Below are positions 45,242-56,456 of a stretch of DNA of 64,000 nt, in pieces; the stretch's first letter is position 1, and every line of letters begins with the position of its first letter. The translations under genes were made by a program, and so were the position numbers. Source of the stretch: Suillus spraguei. Lineage: Eukaryota > Basidiomycota > Agaricomycetes > Boletales > Suillaceae. Below the pieces are notes generated by a model. That model was not told the DNA's origin and ran no database searches. It saw only the letters and a list, made by a program, of their open reading frames with translations. The DNA is taken from positions 1-64,000 of the forward strand of contig JABCPU010000134.1 of the NCBI GenBank assembly GCA_016800925.1, given 5' to 3'.

Positions 45242-46711
45242 ATGGACGCTCTCAAAGCTGAAATTGCACTCAAGCGCAAGGCCGTGCATAATGATGCTGA
45301 AAAGCGTCCATCCAAGTACGTGCGTCGCGGTGAACTTGAGCGCCTGAAAGAAGAAGAAGAACGGCAAGCACGCGAGGAGAAAGAGAAAGAGAGGGCGGCA
45401 AAACAGGCGGCAGAGAGGGACGCTGCACTATCAAGAAGCAGGCAGAAGAAAACTGTGGGATCGTCTTATCATCTTCACTGCTAGTAGACTTATGGGCTGG
45501 AGAACAGGCTGATGCTTCCTCGCGCTCCACTTCTAACACCCCTTTACCGGAAAGCCAGGACCCAGACTCAACAATCTTAGAGAGTGCATTCAACATTCCA
45601 AATAATGAAGCTATTCGTCGACTGAGAGCTAAAGGCCAGCCGATCCGACTTTTTGGTGAAAGCGACCGAGACCGGCGCCTGCGTTTGCGTGCTCTCGAAC
45701 TAATCGAAGAGCGTGGGCATGAAAAGGCTGGCACGAATGACTTCAGGAAGGCACTTGAAGATGTCGAGAGCGTCGAGAGGGAGTTGAGGGCCAAAAACGA
45801 TAAGGGGAAGAAGAAGGATGACGGAGAGGTGAACAGTAGCGCTGGGAGTGTAGCCATGGTGGATTTGGGGCTGCTAAAAACAGATCCGGACAAATTGTAC
45901 CCCGTCATATACTATGCACTCAAGCGGACACTCAAGGAATGGGAGGAGGCAATGGATGAACGACCAGGTATGTCTTGCACGGGTGTCAACTCTATATATT
46001 CTAACAGGACATACAGAAAACATCAAGCGGACTCATCAAGGTAAACTGGCTGCAGCAACGCAAGTTCAATCTGCCGAGTATCTAAAGCCACTGTTTAAGA
46101 CACTTCGTTCACGAGTGAGTCTGCCCCTCCACATTTCTCGATCTTGTCTTTGCATTCGACGTTGGATTTACTCTCTGCCACTCATCCAAACTTCATAGAT
46201 ACCCGTTGTTTGTTGTCATTACAGACTTTTTAATGTCTAAAGTGGAGTCATTAAGCTGACACTTGATTGTCTCAGAATCTACCGCCGGACATGCTTGTCC
46301 GTATAGCTGAAATAGTATATTACATGCAAAAGCGGCAATACCAAAAAGCAAATGACTCGTACCTTCGCCTGTCCATTGGTAATGCGCCATGGCCGATTGG
46401 TGTTACGATGGTGGGGTGCGTATTTGTCCTCAACTCTTATCACCACGCTCTTCTCATTTGAATGTCTGTTAGTATCCATGAACGTTCCGCACGCGAGAAG
46501 ATCTCCACGGACCAGGTTGCACATGTGCTGAATGATGAAGTCAGCAGGAAATATATACAGAGCCTTAAACGGTTAGTCTCATTTTTTTGTATCTTTCCTT
46601 TTCATTCCTGCTTCATTCTAAGTGTCAATTTAGCTGATACATCTTCACAGGCTCTTGACGTTCTCTCAGACAAAATACCCACCAGAGGACGTTTCACAAC
46701 TTATGGGATAG
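45242..46711 (+). CDS. PRP18: Pre-mRNA splicing factor 18 (PRP18)
   Basis: Second-step spliceosome factor associated with the U5 snRNP. The ATG at 45242 gives [20 protein letters not shown], then a long Glu/Arg/Lys coiled coil. After an intron the PRP4-like (PSF) motif appears: [40 protein letters not shown]. The Prp18 core comprises [49 protein letters not shown], the conserved loop [20 protein letters not shown] and AREKI, and finally [19 protein letters not shown] with TAG at 46709. Introns occur near 45440-45500, 45967-46018, 46112-46274, 46415-46473 and 46572-46650. All signature blocks are present. Confidence 0.95.
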
Positions 46712-46919
46712 TTGTGATTATGATGCTCTAGTAGGGTGCTTGTGTGTGTTTATTATTTGTACTGGACATTTTATCAAACTGATTGTACAATTATGTGGTT
46801 CATGCGATCCATGGCTTGGCACATCCTAATGCAAGTTCTACGGTGTCGAGATGCCATGCATTCCTGTGACCCGTGATCTATCTGGTATACGCTGGCGATC
46901 TTCATCGTCAACCCAACCA

Positions 46920-48911
46920 CTATCGCCCCTTGCGCCCTTTCTTTTCTCGCGCCGGCTCTTCGGGTTCAGCAAGCGCGTGTCCTGTTTCACGGATGTGTGT
47001 AAATAGCTTTGTGCGGCTCCCAAAGGGTGATTTGCACACATTGCAAACCTGTAAGCATGTCAATATAGGTGAGCCATCGCAAGATGGAGAAGTGCAGACC
47101 ATGCTATGCTCTGCCTTGACAACACTGGCGGCTTTCTTCGCTTCTCGGAGCTTTCGTTTTTCCCGCTTTGAAAGCTCGGACTGGGAAGTCGTTACATCCT
47201 GAGAACCATCCCTGCTTTCTGGTGGTGTTGTGGAGAAGGCTGGTGCATCGTCTGATGGTCTTGTTTGGGACTTGAACTTTTTCTTTTTGCCTTTTTTATG
47301 CATGAGTTGGTCATCTTCGGCTGGAAGGCCTTCTGGAGGTGAACCGACTTCATCAGCGTCTTTGTTTTCGAGCACAAGCTCTGGAGGCGTTGGAGGGGGT
47401 GGAGGAACGGACTCGCTATCGAAGTCTCCGTCCACCTCATTCTTGTCCCTTTCTCCCTCCGGACCATGTCCCAATGCTTCTTCCTCTTGCCACATCTCCC
47501 TTTTCAGTCTCTCGATCTCACGCATGTGCTTCTTGCTGCGCTCATGGCTGTCCCATGCAGCTTCGCTACGAAACGTCTTTCCGCATGCGACACACTCCCA
47601 TTCCTCTGCGTTGCCTTCACCTGCCGCCCATTCAAGGTCAGCATCAGCATCATTATCCATACCGGCTGCTCTTTGCCAGGCTTGCTCTACGTAAGGCTTG
47701 GCGGGTTGGGGGCGTGGTGTGGAGGATCCAGATGTGGGGGCTTTGGCTTGCGATAATATTTTATTGGCTTGAGATTGTGCAGCGAGATGAGCCTTGTATC
47801 GCGGGTCTCGCTTGCGAATAAAAGTAGCCAGTTGCTGCGCACTAATATTTAGAATTTTTTCAAGCAAGATGTAACTGTAAGCAATTACTCTGATAGTATC
47901 ATTATAGTCCTTTCGCGCCTCATCCCTGGCCTTTTTGTTGTCTCTCTCCATGAGCCTAGAACATACTCAGCCACATAGTGCAACAAGACACCGCCACTTA
48001 CCGTCGTACTCGGCGATCGGGTGCTTCCGCAAGATTCCACTGTTCCATCCATACGAAATCCTTGAGAGTCGCAAAGTTAGTCCACGCATTATAGAAATTG
48101 CGTGCGGCGGGCTCGTTTGTTGATTTGGCCATGGACCAAGGCCAGGAGGCATCTCCAAAGCTGGGATACTCGATCTGAGAGATGAGGTTCTCCTCCTGTG
48201 CCAAGCGTATAAAAAGATTGCGATAGATTGTGAAGAAGCTCTGGTGGTGGTGAGTATGAGTAGTGATCATATTATCATAGTGTATATATTATTGCGGTTA
48301 TGGAGCAATGCATTATATGTGGAACGCACATTCTCGCTGTCATCAAAACCTGCCCAGATGGTCGCATCAAAAAATTGAGCGAGATGCCTGATGGTCAGAC
48401 CCCTGTCACGGGCACGGGGAGGTGGGGCGCCTTTTCGAATGTCCTCGAAGACGGCCTCCGCATCAGGTTCTGGTGCAAGAGACGCTTTGTGAGAGTCATA
48501 CCAGGCTCTTTCCTACTTGCATGGGACAGTCAAGAGCGATACAGAGGAACATATAAATAGCAGGTACTAACCTGGTCATCACTCAGCACCTGTCGATTTG
48601 ACATGCGATGAGCCTTCGACTTGTATTGTGGGGGTGAGAACTCGCACCTCATATGCTTGCTGAATAGCGGCGAATCTTTTGGTAGCACCTTCGACATCAT
48701 CTTTGTTCTTGTCAGGATGGTGAACAAGGGCTAATTTCCGAAAGGCTTTCTTGAGGATCATCAGACCACGGACACTTGATGAATTAATGTAAGCTGTATC
48801 ATACCTTGATCTCGTCACTGTTTGCCGATTCCTCGACACCCAGCAGCTCATAGTAGTCGGGGACTGCATCTTCAGATTCAGTGTTGCGTCCGGTGGATTC
48901 GCGTGCACCCA
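46920..48911 (-). CDS. JJJ1: JJJ1/DNAJC21-type J-domain zinc-finger protein
   Basis: Cytosolic co-chaperone for late 60S ribosome maturation, acting with Hsp70. The ATG at 48911 gives [10 protein letters not shown], then [17 protein letters not shown], joined across an intron to [17 protein letters not shown] (HPD present). The DNAJC21 middle region follows: [33 protein letters not shown] and [19 protein letters not shown]. The first C2H2 finger is [20 protein letters not shown]. After an acidic and basic linker ([15 protein letters not shown]), an intron near 47047-47100 leads to the second finger [20 protein letters not shown]. The tail ends KKGRKGR. Domain order matches Jjj1 exactly. It shares a 184-bp promoter region with TIM13. 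Confidence 0.93.
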
Positions 48912-49095
48912 TGAACGTATGAAACTGCTGTCAGTATTGAATACGAGCCAGTATCCAGATCCCGTGAGCTCCGTGTAGTACTAAGTTAGAGTTTGCAATT
49001 GCTCCCGAAGTCACATCCTGAGGACCGTCGTAGTTCAACCAAGTTGTTATAAGGGACTTTCTAAGCTATACCACTGGCCCCTCGTTATTTGCAAC
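48912..49095. promoter_or_regulatory. Divergent promoter of JJJ1 and TIM13
   Basis: 184 bp between start codons. No specific motif was recognised. Confidence 0.5.
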
Positions 49096-49613
49096 ATGTC
49101 CGACTTCTTCAAATCGTCGTCGTCTAGTTCTCTGTCAGGTATGCGACGCTAGGTCATGGAACTCTAACTACTAAAACACACGCCATCTTTTGTAGACATG
49201 ACTGCAAAAAAGGAAGCCGTGATGAATAACGTGCGCTCCGAGATTGCCTTGGCCAGCGCGCAGGAGCTTATAAACGTATGGTCCCTACTATCACCGCCGG
49301 TGCTCACAGTAATAAAGGTTTTCAGAAAACGAACGAAAAATGTTTCGCCAAGTGCGTAACGAAACCTGGGACCTCCTTGTCTAGCTCAGAGGAGGTGGGT
49401 CTACCCGTCGAATTTGCGAGGAAGATGCTGACATTTTCTCATATCCAGACATGCCTGTCTCGATGTCTCGAACGTTACCTGGAAACATGTGAGTCTCTGG
49501 TCGAGATACCCTGTCATGCAGCTGCTTATAGTCTCGCAGTTAACATTATTAGCAAAACCTACAATGCCCGCTTAAGCAGAGAACGGGAGCAACGACAACT
49601 TAATCAGACATAG
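49096..49613 (+). CDS. TIM13: Mitochondrial intermembrane-space chaperone TIM13
   Basis: Small Tim protein that pairs with Tim8 to escort hydrophobic precursors. The ATG at 49096 gives MSDFFKSSSSSSLS, then DMTAKKEAVMNNVRSEIAL. The twin CX3C motifs are CFAKC and CLSRC, with VTKPGTSLSSSEE between them. The C-terminal helix ERYLETFNIISKTY is produced by splicing at the acceptor near 49538. It ends with a basic Arg/Gln tail at TAG 49611. Four short introns separate the exons. The product is about 101 residues, normal for Tim13. The C-terminal tail is slightly longer than usual. Confidence 0.93.
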
Positions 49614-50095
49614 TTGGCATATTGTATCCATACCACCCCGTTCTATTAATCGTGCTTTCATAATCGTTCATGAATCCCAGCTGTTTTTGTGTGATATCAA
49701 GGCGGCTCCATTTTCGACCCTGAGATCAGAGGCATGGAGAATTTATTACCATCTACTGTGCAAGTTATGGTGTACGAAAAGGTGTCTTTGTGGTTACAAG
49801 TAAGGTATTAAATAATAATGTATACCAGCGTTCAGTGAAGGAAGATATGCTTCCCATGGAGCGTGGAATGACAGACCCGGTACCAAAGATGTGGAAGCGA
49901 AGTAGTGCAGGGTATTAAAATGTTAAAAATCAACTTGCGAAGAGAAGGCGAATGAAGTTTGTACCACGAATGGAGGCGAAAAAATTATTGGGCAACCTGT
50001 GCGAAGTAGCGCAAAGGTGCAGGGTGTTACAGTTTTTGATCGAGGGGTTCCTCTCAGATTGATATAGTAAACCAGGCATTGCGAGTTAAGGAGGC
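49614..50095. other. Intergenic region between convergent genes
   Basis: About 480 bp of moderately AT-rich sequence between the 3' ends of TIM13 and the homeodomain gene. No frame or structured element recognised. Confidence 0.5.
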
Positions 50096-51788
50096 TCAGC
50101 CCCGTGTGCTGTAGTCATTTGTGGGAGGATAAAATGGAGTTGTCAACAATGGCGGTGAAGGGGAAACGAATGGCGTCCGGGCAGAGGAACTAGAGGTTGG
50201 CCCATTGCCAGAATATGGAGAAGCCATAGACATAGTGCCATCATACATGTGATGTACCGGTGCGGATGAAAAGGAATGAGGGGGGACACTGTGGGTATCT
50301 GTTGGACCATAGTCGACTGGGGATTGAGATTGTTGCGATGCACTATGCGATGACACGGAGTTCGCGTATTCCGAAAACATCGGTGAATGAGACGATAAGT
50401 TGATGGACTGGTGATTACGACTGGAATATGGTGAGAAGGATGATGAAGCGTATGGGGCTGAGTGTGGCCCTGGGGTCGGGTTGACAGGCAAATCCACAGC
50501 GAGAGACTGATGACTAGGGCGATGCAGGTGACTCAATTGCATGGTACCACCTGAAAAAGACCTTCTCCTTATGTGGACAGGACCTTCTGCCCTTCTAGAG
50601 TCACCGGCATCTCCACCGTACGGGTATGTAGGACCTGTTAAAATTGCCATGGGAGGTTGGGGGACCTCCATGAGAGGTGGCGGTGGCTCCTGAGAGTAAT
50701 AGGATGGTGAATGAAGACGAATGTCCGACCCAGAAGCATGGGCGTTCAGATGACGCAGAAGATGCGCGAGCTGTACTGCTGAACCTATCAAGTCATGACG
50801 TAGGATCTTAGTGGCCTGTTGTCCTTCTGTCCAATCCGCACATTTTTTCCACTGCCGAGTGGGCCCGGGACTTGAGAAAGACTCGAGGTAAAAAGTTGGT
50901 GGTTGTGAAAGGATAAATGAAGCTAGTCCTGACCCTGGCGACGCGTTTGTAAATTCTGTATGAACGATTATGTCGAAGGGAATTTCCATCTTAAAGCCAT
51001 AGCCCGCCGAGTGGATGAACCACGTCAAGCACCGCTTGCCGTCACACAGGTAAGCCACGAGATCGTGCTTCCCTACAGCGGTTGCAATACGACGCCACGT
51101 TCCTATAGACAAATCATTGCACGGAATGATGGTCACCGCTGGTAGGAAAGACAGCATGAGTAAAGAAATCAGGCCCCAAAAGTTTGGCGACTTACGTTCG
51201 TCTTCATGTATGAGGCTATGTAACTCTGCTTCATATCCGGTCGCCAATTCTGGGGGGGTATCTGGTGGGGTTTCAGCGCCGTCTCCTCGACCCTTCTTGC
51301 CATCTTGGAGCTTGGCCTTTGCACGTCTGAGGGACCTTATCAGTGATGCTTGTACACCAGAAAGGATTGACGGACCTGTTCTGGAACCATATTTGTGTTT
51401 GTCGTTCCTGCATACCCAACAAATCACTGATTTCTTTCCTCCTCGCTGCGGTAGGACTTCTGTCCATTGAGAAGAAGCGCTCCAAATGGATAAGTTGTTC
51501 AGGAGTGACACGTGAACGCTTCCGCTTCTCTCTTTCCCACTTGGCACCTACGCCGCTAATGGACTTTGACCTTTGTGGACCAGAAGATGGGATTTTATTA
51601 GAATCTGCTTCGTTGCTGTCTGATAACGACGCGGAACTGGGTCGTCCGGTCCCAACATTGACCGGAGACTGAGCTGAGGAACTAGCGGGAGAAGGCGAAC
51701 AGTCTGACGCAGCATGAGGGTTCTCGCAGTGTAAAGGAAGCCTTGGCTGCTCAACCTGGCCAACATAGCCTGTACGTGTCATTTGCAT
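50096..51788 (-). CDS. Homeodomain transcription factor (possibly hom2-like)
   Basis: Nuclear regulator with a complete homeodomain: KRKRSRVTPEQLIHLERFF, RKEISDLLGMQERQTQIWFQ, then NR joined across an intron (about 51327-51375) to RAKAKLQDGKK. An acidic linker, ETPPDTPPELATGYEAEL, follows. A second intron near 51134-51190 leads to a conserved companion domain (IGTWRRIA, LVAYLCDGKRCLTWFIHSAG, KMEIPFDIIVHTEF, KILRHDLIGSAVQLAHLLRH). The remainder is Ser/Pro/His-rich and disordered, ending TNDYSTRG. The companion domain recalls homeodomain regulators of mushroom development such as hom2 of Schizophyllum, but I am not certain. The start is taken as the Met at 51788 (MQMTRTGYVGQ). The frame is open further upstream to about 51869, so another 5' exon is possible. 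Confidence 0.82.
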
Positions 51789-53556
51789 CCAGAGACGAAC
51801 GCAAGAGATGCGCTCTGAAGTAGAGATTTGCACCCAGTTTCCAAGTCCAGCGGCAGAGGTAGGAAGCAAAAAGGAGACGAACGTAGCAAGAGAGGTTATC
51901 CGTTTGACTTGTTTATTTGGGCGGCTTTTGGTGCAGTCGTAAAAACCGGAGATCGATTGCCCTTATGTCAAATTGTTGAGTTGAATAGGGCGCGGTTCAG
52001 GCAAGATAGCCAGAAAGGGTCGAGAGGTGGCAGGCCAATCGTACGCCAGATCAGACGATCACGCAGCCTACTCAAAAGGCAAGTTAGGAAGGAGAATGAT
52101 GGGTCGCGCAGGAAGATTCACGCATGGAAAGAGAGAGGAAGGTACGAATCAAAGCCAAAATAAGGGAACTCACCGGATCGGGGTACCAACCAAGGAACCG
52201 TAGTTGGGGGAGATGTCTACTTCCGTGCTGCGACGTACGCATGCACGAAATTTGACGTTTCTCTTGAAGACGCGAGCTGAAAACAGCAAGATGAACTTGG
52301 ACGCGGTACTGAAAGCGTTATAAAGTTTGTCCCATGGTCAATGGTTCTAAACGAGCGGATTCAATCCCTGGGTAGGGTCAAGTGTGTATGCTGTAATCCT
52401 GCTTGCAATGAAAGACTAGTTTGGAATGATAAGATCTGTCGGATTCGGGTAGCTGGCTGAGTTGAATCTTTCAGGAACTGCTACCATTGGGCGGGGAGAT
52501 ACGCATGTTTGTACGCTGTCTGTCAAGCAAAAAGTAAAGGTTACTTACCGCACCCGAAGCCGCATCACGATCTAGTGTGCTGGCAGTTGTATTCAGCTTC
52601 TTATCCGGTTTCTGAAACAAACCGATGTGACTTCTTCGTAGGAGCGGGTGAATAAAAAAGTTGCGGCACCGGAAGTTGCTAGGCACCTCGGAACAAATGA
52701 TCAACATGAGAACTAACCTTTTTTCGCAAATAACTTTCTGGTAGTACTGCCAGTCGGATAGAAAAAAAAAGTACGTGGACGGTTCCGAGCTCTCCTCTCT
52801 ATGCAGGGTCCTGGTACACTCACCGTAAACATAACTGTGATCACATACCAATGTTGCTAATATCGTAAATCATGCTTTGCAGTAAAACATTTTTTAAGAC
52901 TTCCGATCGGACATGTCAACGTTCTGCCTCAGGCTGTGCTAGCCTGTGATCCGTGACGTTCTCTCTCCCGAAGAAACCGATAGTCTGGTTTTGCCGGCTA
53001 TCCCTTGACCACGCTGTGATGAGTCAGCGAGAAACGAAAAGACTCAGATACCCAACACACCCCCAAGGAAGGTTGCCCACCGCCAGCGATAGGAACTGAC
53101 ACGAAGCCTTGGGTACGTACTTACCGTCACTCTACAGGGTTGCGATGTGTAACTACGGGCGACATGTCACCAATCTCAGATCGAGCATCGCGGGTATGAT
53201 AGGCGCTGATTGGCCCGAAAATTCTCCGAATAAAACGTAGCAATGGCATAATAACAACATTTCTCGCTACCCTGTCATCTCGTCATCAACAGCATATGCG
53301 TAGATTTCCAAGTACATCATAATTTATAGGTCGTCGTGTAGCATGATGGTATACTCACACTTGCTTTAACCGTCACCCATAAAAATAATGCCATCTCCTA
53401 GCAATAAAATAGTGATACTTACGCAAAAGCTGCAGAGCAATGTGACAACAAAAGCGTTCAGTACTTACACACCCCACCTAGCGCGGAGTCATGGAACTTG
53501 AACCAAGAAGCACAAGAGAACCGAAAAAGAACTGGACGTATCTCACCCAGCCGCAA
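51789..53556. other. Long upstream region of the homeodomain gene and 3' flank of U1-70K
   Basis: About 1.77 kb with no recognisable protein. A 126-codon minus-strand frame at 52471-52851 and a 111-codon plus-strand frame at 51828-52163 show no domain. Several GTAAG/acceptor-like motifs on the minus strand (for example near 52540 and 52720) suggest spliced 5' UTR exons of the homeodomain gene, as is common for developmental regulators; this is inference. Confidence 0.4.
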
Positions 53557-54920
53557 CTAATATCGCGGTCGCTTGGCATCCCTGTCATCATACCCACCAG
53601 GTCCTTCGCGTTTGAGGTCTCCACGGAATCCACCTCTACCTGGACCGAAACCGCCTCCTGGTGGTCCATAACCTTGTTGTGGAGGACCCCCAAAGCCGCC
53701 GGGACCACCAGGGGCTTGAGCACCTGGAGGGCCGAAGCCATTAGCTGGAGCATCACCGCCAAATCCACCTCCGTGGTAACCAACGCCCCCGCCTCGACCA
53801 CCCCTGCAAAAGAGTCAGTCACAAACGAAATATTATCTTCAATATTGGAACCGACCTGTAGCCATCGTCACGTCCACCCCTGAAGCCACCCCCACCTCCA
53901 CCACGGAAACCACCCCGGTCCCCGAAACCGCCTCCCCGGTCTCCAAAGCCGTTGCCGCCACCTCTAAATCCACCACCGCGACCGCCGCGAAATCCGCCTC
54001 GGTCGCCGAAACCTCCGCCCCTTCCCCCTCCACCACCACCTCCCGCAAAGCCGCCTCGTCCACCGGAAACTCTCGGAGGAGGCAACACAGGTTGTTCGAC
54101 AGGTTTGGGGCGTCCGCCGAGACCTCCACCAAGACGACGAGGTTTCCAGCCTCTTACAGTGCGACCACGTTCAACATCAACAAGTATGCGTTTACCCATG
54201 ATATGTAAACCATCAGATTCCTTGTAAGCCGCTAAAAAGAGCTCAGTACAGATGAAAGAAACAACACTTTTTACCATCATTACCTTTCATATCTCGTTCG
54301 CGTTCATAGACAATGAATGCATAGCCCCTGCACCGGCCTTTCTGGTCCCGCACCAGTCTTACCCGTTCAATAGTGCCAAAACTCTCGAATTCGCGTCGAA
54401 GGTCACTCTCTGTTGCGTTTTTATTCTGCATGAAAAGGTGAAAAAGACGCATAAATTTAAAATGACAATGGAACGAACCAGACGTGATATGAAGAGCGTC
54501 TTATATGGGTCTCCAATGGCTTCCGCGTCATCCGCAGGCTTGTCTAGAAATAGGATGAGAATGCTTAGCGGACCTATATCACATTCAAGAAAATGACTAC
54601 TTACAGGTCTCCTTCGCAATTTTGAACTCTTCTGTCTTTTTCTTTTTGCGTTCCTCTCTCCGAATTTGCCGTTTGGTTTCTTCGGCTAGTGTGAATGCAG
54701 GTTCCTCGCCTTCCTCCATCCCGTCTCCAACTTCACCATTCCCTGCAATTAATGTTGCAGTCGAAGCTTCCCTGAGTCGGGCTAGGATGCTTGCAACCCC
54801 ATCAACATTTTTGGAAGTTACACGGTGGATGTCTTTGCCAACTGGTCGTGCATAAGGAAGAGGCGGTCGAGGTGCAAATAATTTTAGAAGATTCGGTGGG
54901 AGGAGATGCGTGCCAGGCAT
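53557..54920 (-). CDS. U1 snRNP 70 kDa protein (U1-70K, Snp1)
   Basis: U1 snRNA stem-loop I binding protein for 5' splice-site recognition. The ATG at 54920 gives [20 protein letters not shown], the U1-70K N-terminal signature that contacts U1 core proteins. A Glu/Lys/Arg helix ([20 protein letters not shown]) follows. The RRM spans about 54560-54180 through three exons: [11 protein letters not shown] joined to [40 protein letters not shown] (RNP1), and [21 protein letters not shown] Gly/Arg/Phe-rich RGG tail runs to RDAKRPRY at 53557. The RGG tail replaces the RS-rich tail of animals, as in many fungi. It shares a 225-bp promoter region with COX10. Confidence 0.93.
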
Positions 54921-55145
54921 GGCGGCAAGGTACTACGACGGGGCCTTGCGATGACGAGGCGCAATTACAAAAGCTCACTAAGCTGCAGTACGAGCACAAC
55001 TGTCAACTTTTTAGAAAACGTGTCGCTGTGTGAGAAAGTATTCAAACTCCGCTGACTGAAACCTTGGTCTGTGCGCCGGTGCAGGTGAGTTGGCCGTTAT
55101 CCGTAACAGCGAGCTCATGCAAAAAGTACTGTTTTGTATTCAGAA
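54921..55145. promoter_or_regulatory. Divergent promoter of U1-70K and COX10
   Basis: 225 bp between start codons, without a clear TATA box or named motif. Confidence 0.5.
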
Positions 55146-56456
55146 ATGAGAAAAATACATGCTTTTCAGTCATGTAGCAGAAGTTTCATTGGTCGCACAT
55201 CAAGTGCATCACGCTCTCTCGCTAACCACAAGTTTCTGACCTCCACGGCTTTCAGTAGACCATACACCTTGTCTTCTGCGCGTCGAGATTTTACCTCCTT
55301 CTTTTGCCATAACCAACAGTGGTCAGCTCGCAGTGATGGACCAAAGCCTTCCGATATAACTCGCGTCAGGGGCATTGCACATGCAGTTATAGAACTAGAT
55401 ACAGTTCATATCGCTCCCGCAGGCTTCAAAGAAGTTGATGTACTCACCCCGAGACGCCTATTGAAGATTTACGCGCAGCTCGCCAAGTCACGCTTGACCA
55501 TATTGGTCGTCTTGACCGCAATGTCAGGCGTCGCTCTCTCACCACTTCCTGCAACGGTCCCGATTCTTCTCTCCACAGCTGTTGGCACGGCCCTATGTTC
55601 AGCCTCGGCGAATACTTTGAATCAACTTCAAGAAATACCTTATGATGCTCAAATGGCTCGCACACGCCAAAGGCCGTTGGTCCGCAGAGCCATTTCCCCT
55701 TTGCATGCTGCAGGGTTCGCCGCTGTGACTGGAGTAGCAGGTCCTGCAGTACTGTGGTTCATGGCGAACCCAATTACAGCATCTCTTGGCGCAGCCAACA
55801 TTGTACTCTATGCAGCAGCATACACTTGGTTGAAACGTAAAAGCGTATTCAACACCTGGGTGGGCGCAGTCGTTGGTGGAATTCCGCCAGTCATGGGTTG
55901 GACGGCCTGTGGTGGAAAAATCCTCCCATCTGCAGATTACCCGATTCACCTTTTCCTTCCTTCTTTCCTCACAGAGGCACCACTAGACATGTCCATGATT
56001 GATAACCCCCTTGGCGCGTTCGCATTATTCATGCTTCTCTACAGCTGGCAATTCCCTCACTTCAACTCGTTGTCGCATTTTATTCGAGGTTCCTACGCTC
56101 AAGCAGGCTACAAGATGCTGTGCGTGCTGAACCCACAAAAGAATGCTCTCGTAGCCCTCCGCCACTCTTTACTCCTTGTCCCTATTTGTTCTATCTTGTT
56201 TCCACTATCAGGATTGACTACGTGGGCCTTTGCTATTACAAGTTTAGTTCCGAACGCAATTTGCATTCGTGGTTCTTGGGCCTGGTGGCGGTGTTGTGGA
56301 GAAAAGGAAGCAAGAATATCGTTCCAAAATTACCTGTGGTATTTACCCGTAATGCTGGCCCTGATGATGGTTCACAAGCAAGGATTAGAATGGAGACGTT
56401 GGGTAGGAATGGAGGACGAGGTGCCGTCAGATGGAGCAGATATATCAAAGCCATAA
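55146..56456 (+). CDS. COX10: Protoheme IX farnesyltransferase (heme O synthase), mitochondrial
   Basis: Inner-membrane UbiA-family prenyltransferase that converts heme B to heme O for complex IV. The ATG at 55146 starts an Arg/Ser-rich mitochondrial presequence (MRKIHAFQSCSRSFIGRTSS). The core begins at YAQLAKSRLTILVVLTAMSG. The first Asp-rich-type region is NTLNQLQEIPYDAQMARTRQ followed by RPLVRRAISP, and then KRKSVFNTWVGAVVGGIPPV with MGW. SWQFPHFNSLSHFIRGSYAQ and AGYKML follow, then further membrane segments. About nine hydrophobic helices are visible, and 436 residues is normal. The gene is intronless, unlike almost all neighbours. The C-terminal tail is acidic (EDEVPSDGADISKP). Confidence 0.96.
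   Translation: MRKIHAFQSCSRSFIGRTSSASRSLANHKFLTSTAFSRPYTLSSARRDFTSFFCHNQQWSARSDGPKPSDITRVRGIAHAVIELDTVHIAPAGFKEVDVLTPRRLLKIYAQLAKSRLTILVVLTAMSGVALSPLPATVPILLSTAVGTALCSASANTLNQLQEIPYDAQMARTRQRPLVRRAISPLHAAGFAAVTGVAGPAVLWFMANPITASLGAANIVLYAAAYTWLKRKSVFNTWVGAVVGGIPPVMGWTACGGKILPSADYPIHLFLPSFLTEAPLDMSMIDNPLGAFALFMLLYSWQFPHFNSLSHFIRGSYAQAGYKMLCVLNPQKNALVALRHSLLLVPICSILFPLSGLTTWAFAITSLVPNAICIRGSWAWWRCCGEKEARISFQNYLWYLPVMLALMMVHKQGLEWRRWVGMEDEVPSDGADISKP

Noticed and set aside
47230..47821. Overlapping plus-strand frames of 154 and 160 codons
   Set aside because: Antisense to the JJJ1 coding exon, which has clear J-domain and zinc-finger homology.
53839..54227. Frames rich in Pro or Ala/Glu opposite or alongside the U1-70K tail
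   Set aside because: Shadow frames produced by the GC-rich RGG-repeat codons.
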